Below, piece after piece: positions 33,863 to 45,432 of a stretch of DNA of 64,000 nucleotides. How positions within the stretch are numbered: position 1 is the stretch's first letter; the number at the start of each line of letters is the position of its first letter. The position numbers and the translations under genes were made by a program. Origin of the DNA: Rhipidocladum racemiflorum (taxonomy: Eukaryota > Streptophyta > Magnoliopsida > Poales > Poaceae); the NCBI GenBank assembly GCA_036346355.1, contig CM070592.1:31151467-31215466 (forward strand), in the 5' to 3' direction. The notes under the pieces were generated by a model that was not told the origin of the DNA, made no database searches, and was given only the letters and a program-made list of their open reading frames with translations.

Positions 33863-34533
33863 ATGGCGAGTGGAGGTGATGATGCTGAGGGCGGCCACGG
33901 GGGCAGGAAGCGTTCGGCGCATGGCGATTTCAGTACTGGTGCCAAAAGGCCTCACGCCGCGATGGGTCCTCCTCTTTAGCCGCCGAGTGAGTTTTGCTCC
34001 GTTTATTTTCGGGCGGATCGGGCTCTCATTCCCTCTGACGGAGGTTTCTTCGTTTTCCTTCTAGCGGCCCCGGCTTGGGTCGGGGTCTGCAGCCTGTGGT
34101 GCCGGCGCCTGTCGTCCCGAGGGTAGTCGGCGCTGGCCAGGCCGCCCGCTCTGGCACCCTCCCGAGGCAAGGGCCCAGCGGTCGGGCCGCTGTGGCTAGG
34201 GCCGAGGCCTCGTTACGCAGTGCGAGCCGTGGCGACCTCCGTTCAGGAGGCGGAAGTGGCGTCTTTGCAGGCGCGGGCCCAGGGCATTCAGGAGGAAGTC
34301 GTTATGGCCAGCGCCGGCCCCTCGCCATGCTCCGGCCGGCGTATGAGCGCATCGCGAGGAGCCTGGAGCCGTTGGGCGTGAGGTTGGGCGACCCCCTGGA
34401 GACCACGGTCGCCCAGTACGCCTACCACCTTACGCGAGCGGCGGAGGCGCTAGAAGGCCTGGCCGGGCGGCTGCGGTTGGAGGATCCAGTGGCGGGTGGC
34501 TCCTCCAGCTCCGAGGGGGGCGCCACGCCGTAA
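33863..34533 (+). pseudogene. Tat element antisense ORF 1 (broken)
   Basis: ATG at 33863 (MASGGDDAEGGHGGRKRS) runs to an in-frame TAG at 33977, then a donor GTGAGT (33987) and an acceptor TTCTAG (ending 34064). The second part stays open to TAA at 34531-34533 and carries LRPAYERIARSLEPLGVRLG...QYAYHLTRAAEALEGLAGRL, a helical, possibly coiled-coil segment. Joined at these sites the phase is one base off, so either a base is wrong or the gene is dead. Function unknown; no homologous domain is recognised. Confidence 0.5.
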
Positions 34534-34725
34534 GGTGCTCCAGGGCGGCCGCTCTTTTTCTCTTTTTATAATCTCTCTGCTTTCCATTCGACGGTCGGTG
34601 ATGAACTTTTATTTTTGTAATATTCTGGGGGGTGGGTCGGTCACCCCCTCCAGGCTCTGTTTCCTGCGTTCTTTCTCTTGGTTGCCACGATTATTTCACG
34701 CCGTTTGCAGGGTTCTAGTTCGAGA
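34534..34725. other. Spacer between antisense ORF 1 and the 81-bp repeats
   Basis: Non-coding; T-rich followed by a short lead into the tandem repeat. Confidence 0.4.
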
Positions 34726-35110
34726 GTCCGAGTGCTCGTTTCACGTCGTAGCTGGACGTAGCCTTAGTTGGCGCGAGCGTCCAGGTCTTTTTCGCAAGAT
34801 CTTGGTGTCCGAGTGCTCGTTTTACGTCGTAGCTAGACGTAGCCTTAGTCGGCAGGGACGTCCAGGTCTTTTTCGCAAGATCCTAGTGTCCGAGTGCTCG
34901 TTTTACGTCGTAGCTAGACGTAGCCTTAGTCGGCGGGGACGTACAGGTCTTTTTCGCAAGGTCCTGGTGTCCGAGTGCTCGTTTTACGTCGTAGCTAGAC
35001 GTAGCCTTATTCGGCGCGGGTGTCCAGGTCTTTTTCGCAAGATCCTGGTGTTCGAGTGCTCATTTTACGTCGTAGCTAGACGTGTTCCCACAGATACGCC
35101 CCATCCGCAG
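34726..35110 (+). repeat. 81-bp tandem repeat, five copies
   Basis: Units begin G(T)CCGAGTGCTCGTTTTACG at 34726, 34807, 34888, 34969 and 35050, exactly 81 bp apart. Because 81 is a multiple of three, one frame is open through all copies and reads a 27-residue repeat (CSFYVVARRSL..RG.PGLFRKIL). The unit probably arose as non-coding spacer; a repeat protein is not supported otherwise. Confidence 0.9.
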
Positions 35111-36007
35111 GTGTGGAACCTGGAGGGGGTGAGCGAACGCGTGTTTTACCAAGTTGGCTTGAACACCGTGCTCATGGAGCTAATACGGGTAATCCGAGTG
35201 AGACCTGGCTTTTCCTCCCGAGGGAGTTTTGCTAGCAGACGTTTTCCCGGCGTGGGCGTCTGGCCCTACTGAGGGCGTCTCAAAAAACCTTTCTTTACTC
35301 TATCTCGTTTCGGACCCCGGGCCGTCCGCCAACCCGGAGCGCAGTCGGCTGCCACCCATCGATGGGTTCCGCGGGAGAGTGTGAAGTATGGTCTCGAATG
35401 CGAGTTAAAGTGATTGGGTCATCCGCTGACCTAACTCGAGGCCCGCTGGGGGCTCGCTCATCCTCGCCCCTTGCTCGATCTTTTCCTCGCTGGGACGACG
35501 CCGAATCCGGTTGGCGGATCGGGTTTTAGTGCCCCGCAGCATTGAACTGGGCCTTGGACGTGGGTAATCGGGCCCCCTTGTAGGCCTTCTGAATGTCCGA
35601 TTGGGACGGCTGGCCTGTTTGCTCCAACAAATACCGTGAGGACGCAGGGTGCGCCGCTCGAGGTGGAGCCTTCGCGCAGTATTGTCCTGTCGAAATTAAA
35701 TGTGCAGTAAAGAGTTCGGGAGCAATCGGGGCTTACCGACGGTTTGTTAGTGGGTTGTCAGACAACAGGACGGGCCACGACGCGCCCCGCTCGAGGCGAA
35801 GTTGAGCTTGACGCCTGTCGAGCCCTCGCGTGTTCGGTTTTCGCTTGTTGGCGCCTATAAATTTGAGGAGGCGGGAGTTCTGGATAGATGCTTCCCTTCG
35901 ACCTTTTCGTCCTCCTGAGCGTTCTTGCCACGAGAGAGGGGGAGAAGGAGACAAAAGAGAAAAGAGTAAGCAAGCTTTCGCCTTCCTGTCACTTAGCTTT
36001 GCCGGCG
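35111..36007. other. Spacer, likely promoter region of antisense ORF 2
   Basis: GC-rich sequence without a recognised frame. CTATAAATTTGAGG near 35855 is a plausible TATA box for the plus-strand gene starting at 36008. Confidence 0.4.
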
Positions 36008-38750
36008 ATGTCGTGGCCTGCGTGCTCAATCTAGCCCAGTCACGTGCTTGGCTTGGAGAAGAAAGGCTTCCTCCCCGTGCGCGGCGATTTGCGGTGGAGG
36101 GTTCCAGCAGGGGCCTCCGTCCCTTCACCGGGTGACGACGAGATCGTAGCACACGCCTCGTTTTTCGAGCGCGGCTTCGGGCTCCCCCTTCACCCATTCA
36201 TCCGCGGGTTGCTGCACTTTTACGGGGCGGAGGTGCACCACCTCAATCCCAACGGCGTGCTTCACATCGCGGTCTTCATGACGCTATGTGAGGCATTCCT
36301 TGGGATCGAACCCCACTGGGGGCTGTGGAGGTACTTCTTCCATGTGCGGCCGCAGAAGGACAAGCCGTCAGACGGCACTGCACCTGTTAAGTGCCTTAGG
36401 CATTCAAGCTGGCGATGCGCAAGGTAGACTATATCGAAGTGAAGCTGCCGTCGTCGAACCGGGGGTGGCATCCCGAGTGGTTCTACATCCAGAACCCAGG
36501 CGGGAGCGCCCCGATTTTTTCCGGCAAGCTCCCCGAGGCGAACCCCAAATGGAGCTGGGGGCCCGACGGGAAGGACAAGAAAAAGGTGGCGATGGTCGTC
36601 GAGCGAATCAAGACTTTGAAGACGCGAGGTCTGACCGGCGACGTCGTTGTGCACGCATTCATGGGGGTGCACGTTCAGCCTCTTATGGACCGGGTTCATC
36701 CTATGTTCCGGTACAGCGGGGTGTCCGATCCGACAAGAGTATTCGTGGCGGGGCTTCCGGCGTCGGAGCTTACGGCTCGGGTCTCTGCTGTGATCGGTGC
36801 GGGCGCCACCGAGGCGGCGAGTGGGGTCCCCGCTCCATTTTCGGCGGACAACCTGCCCAATCTAGTGAGTCGGGAAACCTTTTTCCCTCTTCTCGCCTTC
36901 CTCGTCTTCTTAGCATTTGTCTGAGTGTGCTTTCGCAGGGGCTCAACGGACTAACCTCCCGGGCTTTGCTTCTGGGAGAAAAGGAGCTGAGAGCGGCTGC
37001 TCGCGCCATCTCCGAACAGCTGAGTTCCACTCGTGAGGAGCGGAAAGGGGCGAAGAGGAAAAAGAAAGTGGCGGAGAAGAGGCCGAAGCGTGCGGCCAAA
37101 TACGCGCGCGGCGAGGAGTTTTCCGACACGACCTCCATCGAATGGAGCAATCTGGAATCGACCTCGAGCGAGGACGGCGAGGACGGTCTGGGTTTCCCGC
37201 TTATGGTCGCGCAGCCGTCCAGTGGCGGTCCGGACGAGGGCGCGAGAGGGAGTGCTGCCGCCGCCGTACCTTCGGTGGAAGCGCCGCTGCTAGGGGTGGC
37301 CCCGAGGAAGCGGGGAAGCGAAACGCCCCCGCGCGGGGAACCGTTGAAGAGGGTGCGACGCCCGCGTGTCCATACGGCAGAGTAGGTGTTTCCTTCACTC
37401 CGGTTTGCTCTTCATATAGGCTGCCCCGTGCAGCCCTTGAGCGCTTGTCACGTGCAGGGGCTACGCAGGGGCGTCCCTAGCGGCGCTGACGAGCCCGACT
37501 ATGGCCTCCGGGGGCCCGGTCATTGCCGCCACCGGGGCCGTAATAACTGATCGTGGCGGGGGACCCAGGGAGTTGGTGGAAGCCGGAGAGTCGCTCGTGC
37601 TCGCCGGGCCAACGTCCAAGGCGGCAGGGGAGGCGGAGATGCGGAGTGGCTCAGTAGAGGCGAACCCTTCGGTATCTTCCGCTGGGCCAACGGCTTGCCC
37701 GGAGGTCGGGGGAGGTGTGGGGCGTCGCCGCCGCCACCATCGAGGGGCCGGCCGAGCCGGGGCTCACCCGGGGGCCGGGGACGACGGAGCGTGGCTCCTG
37801 TTGCCGCCACCGGGTGGGCCGCCGGTCGGCACGAGTTTGCCTCTGGAGGTGACTCAGGAGCCGACTGTGATCGTCCCGGACTCCGAGGATGAATCCCCAG
37901 GAGTGCTTACTGCCAAAGTGACGCAGTCGGATCCTGCCCCAGCTCTGCTACCCGTGCTTACCTGGGCGAACAACAATCCGATTGGGGCGTCGTTGCTCGT
38001 CCTGGACGACGGAGCGGAGCACGGGGAGTGGGAGGCCCTTAGAGAAGGCGAGTGGCGGGTCAAGGCCGAGATCAATCAGATACGCAAGGGTCTAACTCTT
38101 GCGCTCTAGTCTTCCAACAAGGTGCTGGAGGCTGCTCGAGGGGAGCTCGTCCGGGCCACGGAGAACCTTCGCCTGATGGAGGCTTCTGTGGGTGGTGAGT
38201 TGCCCAGAGCTTTGCTTGGTCTCGCGAATGCGGCTGGGAGTTTAGCAGGGTTCTGATGTAGCCTTGGCTTTGCAGAATTGCAGAAGAACCTTTGCGACGC
38301 CGTGGAGGCGCGGAAGTTGGCAGAGAGGGACGTGCTGAAACGGCCGCGGCACGAGATGCGGCTCTAGTGGCCCAAAGAAAGCGAGAGGGAGAGCGGTCCG
38401 CGCTAGCTGTCGAGCTGGCGACCCTTCGGGAGGTCGGCCAGGCCATTTGTGGCCAAGTACGCGGGCTTAGGGCGGGTCTGAGCTCCCTGATTGCCTAACT
38501 AGCTGGGGTGCCGGAGCACGTCGAGGCTGTGGTGAGTGAGGCGGTGATGCTTGGTGCTTCTTCGGCGCTGGTGAACGTCGTCTCACATTATGATGGCCTC
38601 GATCTTGGGAGAGTCAGCGGCGGGATCGCCGGGAACCGGTCCAACAAAGAGGTCGACGAATTTGAGTCCCGGATCGACCCGTACGCCCGGGTGATCACTG
38701 GGAGAATTTCGTCACGCAGCATCCTTCACGGAGGGTCGGAGGAGGATTAG
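36008..38750 (+). pseudogene. Tat element antisense ORF 2, 'putative gypsy-type transposon' domain protein
   Basis: ATG 36008 is followed by LGLEKKGFLPVRGDL...HASFFERGFGLPLHPFIRGLLHFYGAEVHHLNPNGVLHIAVFMTLCEAFLGIEPHW, the PF04195-type domain common in grass genomes. An intron is seen at 36865-36938 (GTGAGT...GCAG). A charged middle follows (36950-37385), then a proline/glycine-rich part (37501-38110), another intron at 38195-38275, and an alpha-helical end (ALVAQRKREGERSALAVELATLREV; PEHVEAVVSEAVMLGASSALVNVVSHYDGLDL) closing with TAG at 38748-38750. Lesions: TAG 36032, TAG 38108 and TAA 38496, all fitting former glutamine codons, and frame changes near 36400 and 38350. It is transcribed toward pol, tail to tail. 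Function unknown. Confidence 0.7.
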
Positions 38751-39724
38751 TCTCTTGATTCCTTTTTGTGACGAATTTTATGTAAAAAACTTTCTGCGGG
38801 TTGCGCAAGTGACTTTGGCTGACTGGACCAGTCTAAGTGTTGCCTTTTGTCTACCTTTGCGTTTCTCATTGCGATAGGAACCTGGTGACCATAGCTATAA
38901 GAACCGCGGGGTTGCTTGGGCGTAGGTTGCTAGGTTTATTGTGCTTGAAAGAAATGAAAACAGATCTTTAGACTTAGACTGCTCACTTTGCGGGAACGGA
39001 GTATTCCCGACCGGTTTGGAGGTCACCTCACTCGAGTGTCCGCTTCTTCCGCAAGGCGTTACTTCGCAACCGCAGCCGCTGGGGCGTAGGCCGTAGCGCT
39101 TGGGTCGAAAGCGTTACTGCGAGGAGGAGCCAGGTGGTCGGTCGGGTCACCGATCAGAGCGGGAGTGTGAGCAAAGCGCCAACTTGCGTTGCCGACTGAC
39201 AATGAGTGGTTCAACCGGGTGGCACTTTTTACCGCAGAGTTTGCTTCGCGACTGTAGCCACAGGGGCATAAGCCATAGCACTCGGGTTGAAAGGGTTACC
39301 GGAGGGTAGGGCCACTATTGCCGACCGGGAAACCAACCCAAGTTGGCATGAGCAGCCCCCTAGCGGGGCGTGAGGACTGGTTCGCAGTCGTCACGCACCG
39401 CTGAAAACCCGGGAGGCGAGAAGGATTTGCGATAGAAAAATTCAAGGGACAAGGTTGATTTATCTTTTGTGTGGTTGGTTTTTGGTCGTAGATGGTGCTG
39501 GGCGCTCCTGCTCTAGAGCCCGGCTCCTGGCGCTTCGGCAGGAAGAAGATGCTCAGTGCGTCCGGCGTACTCCTCCCTTTTTTTTCTTTTTTTCACGAAG
39601 GCCGCAGCGTCCAGGACGAGGAAGATGGCAAGAGGGTGAACAGTGGCTCGGTCGAATCGTTGAGCGGTTACAAGCTTCGCGAACTGAAAGCCTCTTGAGT
39701 AATACAATGATAGAAACAAATTGT
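38751..39724. other. Spacer between antisense gene and pol ends, with a diverged two-copy repeat
   Basis: Two related stretches (about 39050-39120 and 39225-39300, sharing CTTCGC.AC.G.AGCC.C.GGGGC.TA.GCC.TAGC.C) lie here. No gene. Transcripts from both strands would end in this interval. Confidence 0.5.
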
Positions 39725-42700
39725 CTAAGGATAAAATTTCCTTAGTTTTTCTATGTTCCAAGCGTTGGGGATAACGGTGCCCTTGGGATCTTTGAGGCGA
39801 AAAGTCTTGGGCGGGAGGACCTCATAGCAGTGAAGGACCTTCCCATGGCGGGAAAGCATGTGTTTTTCTTTCTTTGGGTGGACTTGGCATAGAACCAAGT
39901 CGCCGACACCGAAGGACCGGTTGCGAACACAGCGGCGATCGTGGTACCGCCGAAGGGTCTGTTGGTACCTTGCAGATCGCAGGCTGGCGACGTCGCGTAA
40001 TTCGTCCAGCTAGTCGATGGCGTCTTGCTACGCTTCGAGCCCCCGTGTCTCGTCGTAGGCTTGAAGTCTTGGGGCGCCGTATTCCAGGTCGGTTAGGAGA
40101 ACAGCTTCTGCCCCGAATACTAGGAAGAATGGCGTGAACCCGGTTGACCGGGTCAGCGTGGTCCGCAGGCTCCAGAGAACGGAGGGCATCTCGGCCGCCC
40201 ATCGTCCCGCGAATGTCTTCAGTCGACTGAAGATTCGCGGCTTTAACCCTTGGAGGATCATGTCGTTTGCTCGTTCTGCCTGGCCATTGGCTCGGGGATG
40301 CGCTACCACTGCCCAGTCGACGCGGATGTTGAAGTTGTCGCAAAACTCGAGGAACTCCTTCCCCGTAAATTGTGTTCCATTATCGATGATGATGGAGTTA
40401 AGGACTCCGAATCGGTAGATGATGTCGCGGAAAAAATTCGCTGCTTGCGCCGAGGTGATGGTTGCGAGCGGCTTTGCTTCTATCCATTTGGTGAACTTAT
40501 CCACCGCGACAAGTAGATGAGTGAAGCCCCCGGGCGCCTTCCTGAAGGGCCCGACCAGATCAAGCCTCCAGACCGCGAATGGCCAGGTGATGGGGATTGT
40601 CTATAGAGCCTGCGCTGAGAGATGCATCTGCCGAGCGAAGAACTGACATCCTTTGCAGGTGCGGACGATCTGTTCGGCGTCGGCCATGGCGGTCGGCCAG
40701 TAGAAGCCCTGTCGGAAGGCTTTCCCTACCAGGGACCGTGGCGCGGCGTGGTGGCCGCAGACGTCGCCGTGGATGTCGATCAGCAACTCCTTGCCCTGGT
40801 CGGTCAATAAGCATTTCTAGAGAACCCCAGAAGGGCTTTTCTTGTAGAGCTCTTTCTCGACTAGGACGAAGGATTTCACCCTTCGAGCGAGGCGCCGGGC
40901 CTCAGTTGGGTCAGCGGGGAGCAATCCGTCCGCCAATCGGGCGATGAAGGGCTCCCTCCAGTCGGAGTCGACGGTGAGCACGCTTCGATCCGACCCAGGC
41001 GGGCCCGAGCCCGACTGTTCGGCGGTCGGGGTGGTCGCTTTCAGGGGGTCGAATGCGCTCTCGACTGTTGGATCCAACCTGATGGATGGCTTGTGGAGAT
41101 CGGAGATGAAGATCCCGGGAGAGACCGGTCCCCTGTTGGAGGCGAGGTTGGCAAGTGCGTCGGCTTCGCTGTTGTAGCGTCTGTAGCTGTGGTGAAGCTC
41201 GAAACCCTTGAACCTTTCCTCAAGCTTGCGCACTTCCAAGCAATAGGCCGCCATGCAAGCGTCACGAGGCTCCGTGTCCTTCATTACTTGGTCAACAACG
41301 AGCTTGGAGTCGCCATGGACGTAGAGTCGCTGGGCACCGAGGTCGGCAACGATCCGGAGACCATTGACCAAGGCCTCGTACTCGGCGACATTGTTGGTCG
41401 CGTCAAAGAGCAGTCGGATGGCGTACTGAAGCTTGTTGCCGAGCGGGGAGACGATGATGACTCCTGCCCCTGCTCTGTTCTTGGTGTAGGACCCGTCGAA
41501 GTACATCGTCCAGTACTCCGGGTATTCCATCGTTGGCGGAGCTTGGGCTTCGGTCCACTCGGCGATGAAGTCAGTCAGGACATGAGACTTGATCGCCGTC
41601 CTGGGGACGTATGATATGTCGAGGCCGTTGAGCTCGAGCGCCCATTTGGCTATCCTCCCCGTGGCGTCACGGTTGTGGACGATCTCGTCGAGTGGTGAGG
41701 AAGTCACCACTGAGAGGAGTGTCGGTCGAAGTAGTGGACCCGGCTTCCTCTTCGCGATGAGCCGCTGCGTCTGGCGACTTTTGTATCTGCGGTACCGGGT
41801 CTTTGTTTTGGAGAGTACTTGGCCGAAGTATACTAGCCTTTGCACCTTGAGCACGCAGCGTCCCTCCTCAACCCGCTCTACGACAAGTGCCGCCGACGAC
41901 CTAGGTTGTGGCAGCAATGTAGAGGAGCAAAGGTTCTCTGCGGCGTCGGGGCAACCGACCGGAGGCGAAGTTAGGAATGCCTTGATCGGTGAGGGCTTCT
42001 GAGCTTCTTCGCGTCGAGACAAAGTGGTCGGATTTCTTCAACAGCTTGTAGAGTGGCATCCCGCTCGCCGAGGTGAGATCTGAAAGCGGCTCGAGTGTGA
42101 GGCACCACTGTCGACCTTTGGACTCCCTTCAGGTTGTTGATCGGCCCCATCTTCATGATGGCGAGAGATCTTCGCGGTTGGCCCGATGCTGCGTTCGGAG
42201 ACGATGAAGCCGAAAGCAGCCTTTCCCTTCGGGACCCGAACGCACTTCTCGGGTTGAGCTTTATGCGGAACCGCCGAAGGTTCGCAAAAGTCTCCTCCAG
42301 GTCAGTGACGAGGTAGTCGACCTTCCTGGTCTTGACAACGATGTCGTCGACGTATGCCTCGATGTTACGGCCTATTTGGTCGGAAAAACACGTCTGCATA
42401 CATCGTTGGTACGTAGCGCCCGCATTTTTCAGACCAAATGGCATCGTTACGTAACAAAACGAGCCATACGGGGTGATGAAGGAAGTCGCGAGCTGGTCGG
42501 ACTCCTTCATCGCGATCTGGTGATAGCCCGAGTAGGCATCCAGAAAGGAGAGGGACTCACACCTGGTGGTGGAATCCACTACTTGGTCGATGCGGGGCAA
42601 TGGGAATGGGTCTTTAGGGCACGCCTTGTTCAGGCTTGTGTAATCAACGCACATTCTCCATTGCCCAGATTTCTTTTTTACAAGGACGGGATTTGCGAGC

Positions 42701-42936
42701 CACTCGAGGTGGCGCACCTCCCTTACAAATCCGGCAGCTAAGAGCTTGGCAATTTGTTCCCCGATGGCCTTGCGCTTTTCTTCATCGAAACGGCGTAGGC
42801 GCTGAGCGACCAGCCTAGAGCCCGGCCGGATGTTCAAGGAATGCTCGGCGACTTCTCTCGGGATTCTGGGCATGTCCGAGGGCCCCCACGCGAAGACGTC
42901 CCGGTTTGCTCGGAGGAAGTCGACGAGCGCGCTTTC
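39725..42936 (-). pseudogene. Tat pol: reverse transcriptase, RNase H, integrase
   Basis: Minus strand from 42936 downward. RT motifs: NPVLVKKKSGQWRMCVDYTSLN (about 42690), LPRIDQVVDSTT, SFLDAYSGYHQI and YVDDIVVKTRK (about 42340). After a frame change near 42030 comes the RT/RNase H connection, then the second, archaeal-like RNase H of Tat elements (MYFDGSYTKNRAGAGV about 41500, VHGDSKLVVDQVMK about 41300, NSEADALANLAS about 41150). Integrase shows the zinc site (H..H..CKGCQFFARQ, about 40650) and core (DKFTKWIEAKPL, IIDNGTQFTGKEF, HPRANGQAERAN). The end IEKLRKFYP has its stop at 39725. In-frame TAG at 40817, 40601, 40028 and 40010 each sit where related proteins would carry Q. No chromodomain. 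Confidence 0.88.
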
Positions 42937-43836
42937 CTATTTGGTGGGGAGCGTGGCTCCGACCCACACCATCTTGGCGGGATCCTGGGGATCAACCGCG
43001 ACCTCCTTCGTGTCCTCCGCGGACTTGAAGGAGCTTGGCCCCGACTTGCCGGGATCGGGGGAGGATCCGGAGATCTTTCCCTGGATGTCGGCGAGCTCGG
43101 CGGACGCGATGACCGCCGACGCCAGCTCACAACTTCTTTGCTCGCAGCTGTAGGCGAGCTTAAAAGACGAGGCCACGGTGATGACTCCTTTTGGCCCCAG
43201 CATCTTCAGCTTGAGGTAAGTATAGTTGGGGACCGCCATGAACTTGGCGTAGCACGGCCTCCCCAGGATGGCGTGGTAGGAGCCGGGGAATTCCACAACC
43301 TCAAAGGTGAGGTTTTCGGTGCGGAAATTTCCCGGGCTCCCGAAGGTAACGGGAAGGTCGACCTGCCCGAGCGGATAGGCCTGTTGGTCAGGGACGATGC
43401 CGTGGAAAGGCGCCTTGCTCGGTCGAAGACCCGAGCGAGGGACCCCCAGGGCATCGAGGGTCTCGACATACAAGATGTTGAGGCTGCTTCTGCCATCCAT
43501 CAGCACCTTGGTCAGGAGCTTCGTCCCCACGATGGGGTCGACGATGAGTGGGTAGCGTCCCGGATGCGGGACGTGGTCGAGGTGGTCGGTCCGATCGAAC
43601 GTAATCGGAGATTCCGACCACCGCAGGTAAGTGGGCACAGCGGGGGCCACCGTGTGGACCTCACGGTAGGCGAGCTTCAGCCGATGCTTGTCGGCATAGC
43701 ATGCTGCTCCGCCGAAGATCATGAGGCAGCCATCGAGCTGTGGGAACTCATCGTTCTCCTCCTCCCCCTTGGTCCTGGCATCCGGTGCCGGGTCCTGCTT
43801 CTTCTCCTTGCCCCCGCGACATCGTGGGATTTTCAA
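42937..43836 (-). pseudogene. Tat protease region
   Basis: A frame of 299 codons. The aspartic protease centre reads LMDGRSSLNILY (about 43490), close to the usual DGG/SS pattern of this lineage, preceded by VDPIVGTKLLTKV and followed by PLGQVDLPVTFGSP and HAILGRPCYAKFMAVPNYTYLKLK. It ends at TAG 42937-42939 although coding similarity runs on into RT (ESALVDFLRANRDVFAW), so this stop lies inside the former polyprotein and fits CAG changed to TAG. The protein would have cut the gag-pol precursor. Confidence 0.82.
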
Positions 43837-45211
43837 AAAGGAAGCGCTTCAGGACCTCGCAGTCCCGGTACTTGTGCTTGATAGGATAGGCGTGGTTCGG
43901 GCACGGACCATCCATCAGCTTTTCGAAACGGTCGGGTCCCTGCTGGACCTGCTGGTTTGCAGGACGGTCGGCGGCAGCGACCATTCGGCCCTCGCGACCT
44001 TGCTTCCCCTTTCTCTTCCGTTTGTCGGAGCGGTGCAGCGGCCGACTTCGAAACCGGGTGCTCGGTTTGCCTTCTTCTTGTCGAAGATGGCCCCCACAGC
44101 CTCCTCGCCGGAGGCGTGGTTGTGGCGATGTCGAGGAGCTCCTTGGTGGTTCTGGGCTTAGCGCAGCCCAACTTGTGCACCAAAGCCTCGCAGGTGGTGC
44201 CGTAAATGAACGTCCCGACGACGTCGACGTCGTGAATATCGGGGAGCTCATTGCACTGCTGGGAGAAGCGCCGGATGTAGTCCCGGAGTGTCTCCCCTGG
44301 CTACTGTTTGCAGCTCTTCAGGTCCCAAGAGTTGCCAGGGCGCTTGTAAGTGCCCTGGAAATTCCCGACGAAAAGATCCGTCAGGTCCGCCCAACTCCTG
44401 ATGGTGTCGGCGGGCAGATACTCGAGCCAGGCTCGAGCGGATTCCGCAAGGTAGATGGGGAGGTACTGGATGATGAAGAGATCATCAACTGCTCCTCCCG
44501 CCAGGTAGGCGAGCCGGTAGTCTTCCAGCCAGACACTAGGGTTTGTCGCCCATGTGTACTTGGCTATATTGGCCGGGGCCCGGAACCTGGCCGGGAAGTC
44601 CGCATTGCGGATGGCGCGAGCGAACGCCCGCGGTCCGGGCCATCGGGGCCCAAACCACGGTGGTCGCGCCTTTCGCTGTCCGCGACCCGTGAATGGGCCT
44701 CCGCGTTGGTGGACCTCCTCCTTGCTTCGAGGGTGGCGCGGACGTCATGGTTGTCCCCCAGGCGAAGGCGCACCGGGGTGCGCGATGCCTGGGGTCGCTC
44801 GTGCTGCGACTCTATCTTCGCCGGGTCCTGCTGGTCCCGCGAGGACGGGCGACCCGGGCGGCTCGAGGTTGCGCCCGAGTGGTGAGAGCTGGAGCCCTGT
44901 GCATGCTGGATGGCAGCACGCTCCATCAGCCCCCGGAGGTTCTGGTACGTGACCTTCGCCTCCGAGTCCGTGGGCTCAGGGAGCCCACAGAGGAGCATTG
45001 CAGCTGCGGCGACGTTTTGGCTCGCGTGGGGGAAGAACGGGAGGCCGTCCGATCCCTCAGCGAGCTGGTGGTGTACTTGGCGCGCGCATGCGCGCGTCGG
45101 ACAGACATGGGGGCTCGAGCTGACGTTGCTCCAGGTCGGCTTGGAGCTTGTCGAGCTCGGCCCTGCGGGCCTCCAGCTCCTCGTGCTGCTGCTGGAGCTC
45201 ATCACCTCGAG
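43748..45211 (-). pseudogene. Tat gag, 5' end lost
   Basis: In shifting frames the minus strand reads FPARFRAPANIAKYTW (about 44595), YLAGGAVDDLFIIQYLPIYLAESARAWLEYLP, DLTDLFVGNFQGTYKRP and ETLRDYIRRFSQQCNELPD (about 44290-44225), the capsid region of Tat gag. A segment ending CEALVHKLGCAKP and a CCHC-like NHAYPIKHKYRDCEVLKRF (about 43880) follow. TAG at 44301 and several frame changes break it. The left half of gag codes a low-complexity head up to 45205. The LTR inserted at 45212 removes the start. Confidence 0.75.
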
Positions 45212-45432
45212 TGTAAAATCCCAAAATTTGCTTTTAATATATTTAGTGTGTTCCCGAGATTATTTGTAATTTTCCGGAATCTACTTGGAAGCCTCGCGAG
45301 TAATTCGGGGTCAAGTTTATTGAAATAATCGCATTAAATAAAGATCATGAATTGCGTAAAATCTAAAATTTTGTTGATAATTAAGATAGTTGGTAGACGA
45401 GAGTGTTCGCTTCAAATATTTTCAAAAAAATG
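45212..45432. repeat. Start of an LTR inserted in Tat gag (resumes at 63917)
   Basis: TGTAAAATCCC begins abruptly within gag coding sequence and the composition changes to AT-rich. It resembles the TGTAACATCC/TGTAACACCCC ends of Tekay-type LTRs. It runs into the copia insertion at 45433. The possible target duplication is TCGAG (45207-45211); its partner lies outside the window. Confidence 0.6.

Larger units (their letters stand above)
32138..45211 (-). mobile_element. Tat-lineage Ty3/gypsy retrotransposon, interrupted in gag
   Basis: Transcribed on the minus strand: gag (45211-43748), protease, RT, RNase H and integrase (43836-39725), then a convergent antisense gene region on plus (33863-38750), repeats, and the 3' LTR (32138-32752). 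The second RNase H signature (YFDGSYTKNRAGAGVII...VHGDSKLVVDQVMK), absence of a chromodomain, and antisense genes between integrase and 3' LTR all point to Tat (Retand/Grande-like). The 5' end of gag and the 5' LTR are cut off by an LTR insertion at 45212 and would lie right of the window. It is inactive: numerous stop codons. Confidence 0.85.

Noticed and set aside
40597..41614. Long plus-strand frames opposite Tat RNase H and integrase
   Set aside because: They mirror true minus-strand pol codons and carry no recognisable domain.
42841..43881. 346-codon plus-strand frame
   Set aside because: Antisense shadow of the Tat protease, which has clear motifs on minus.
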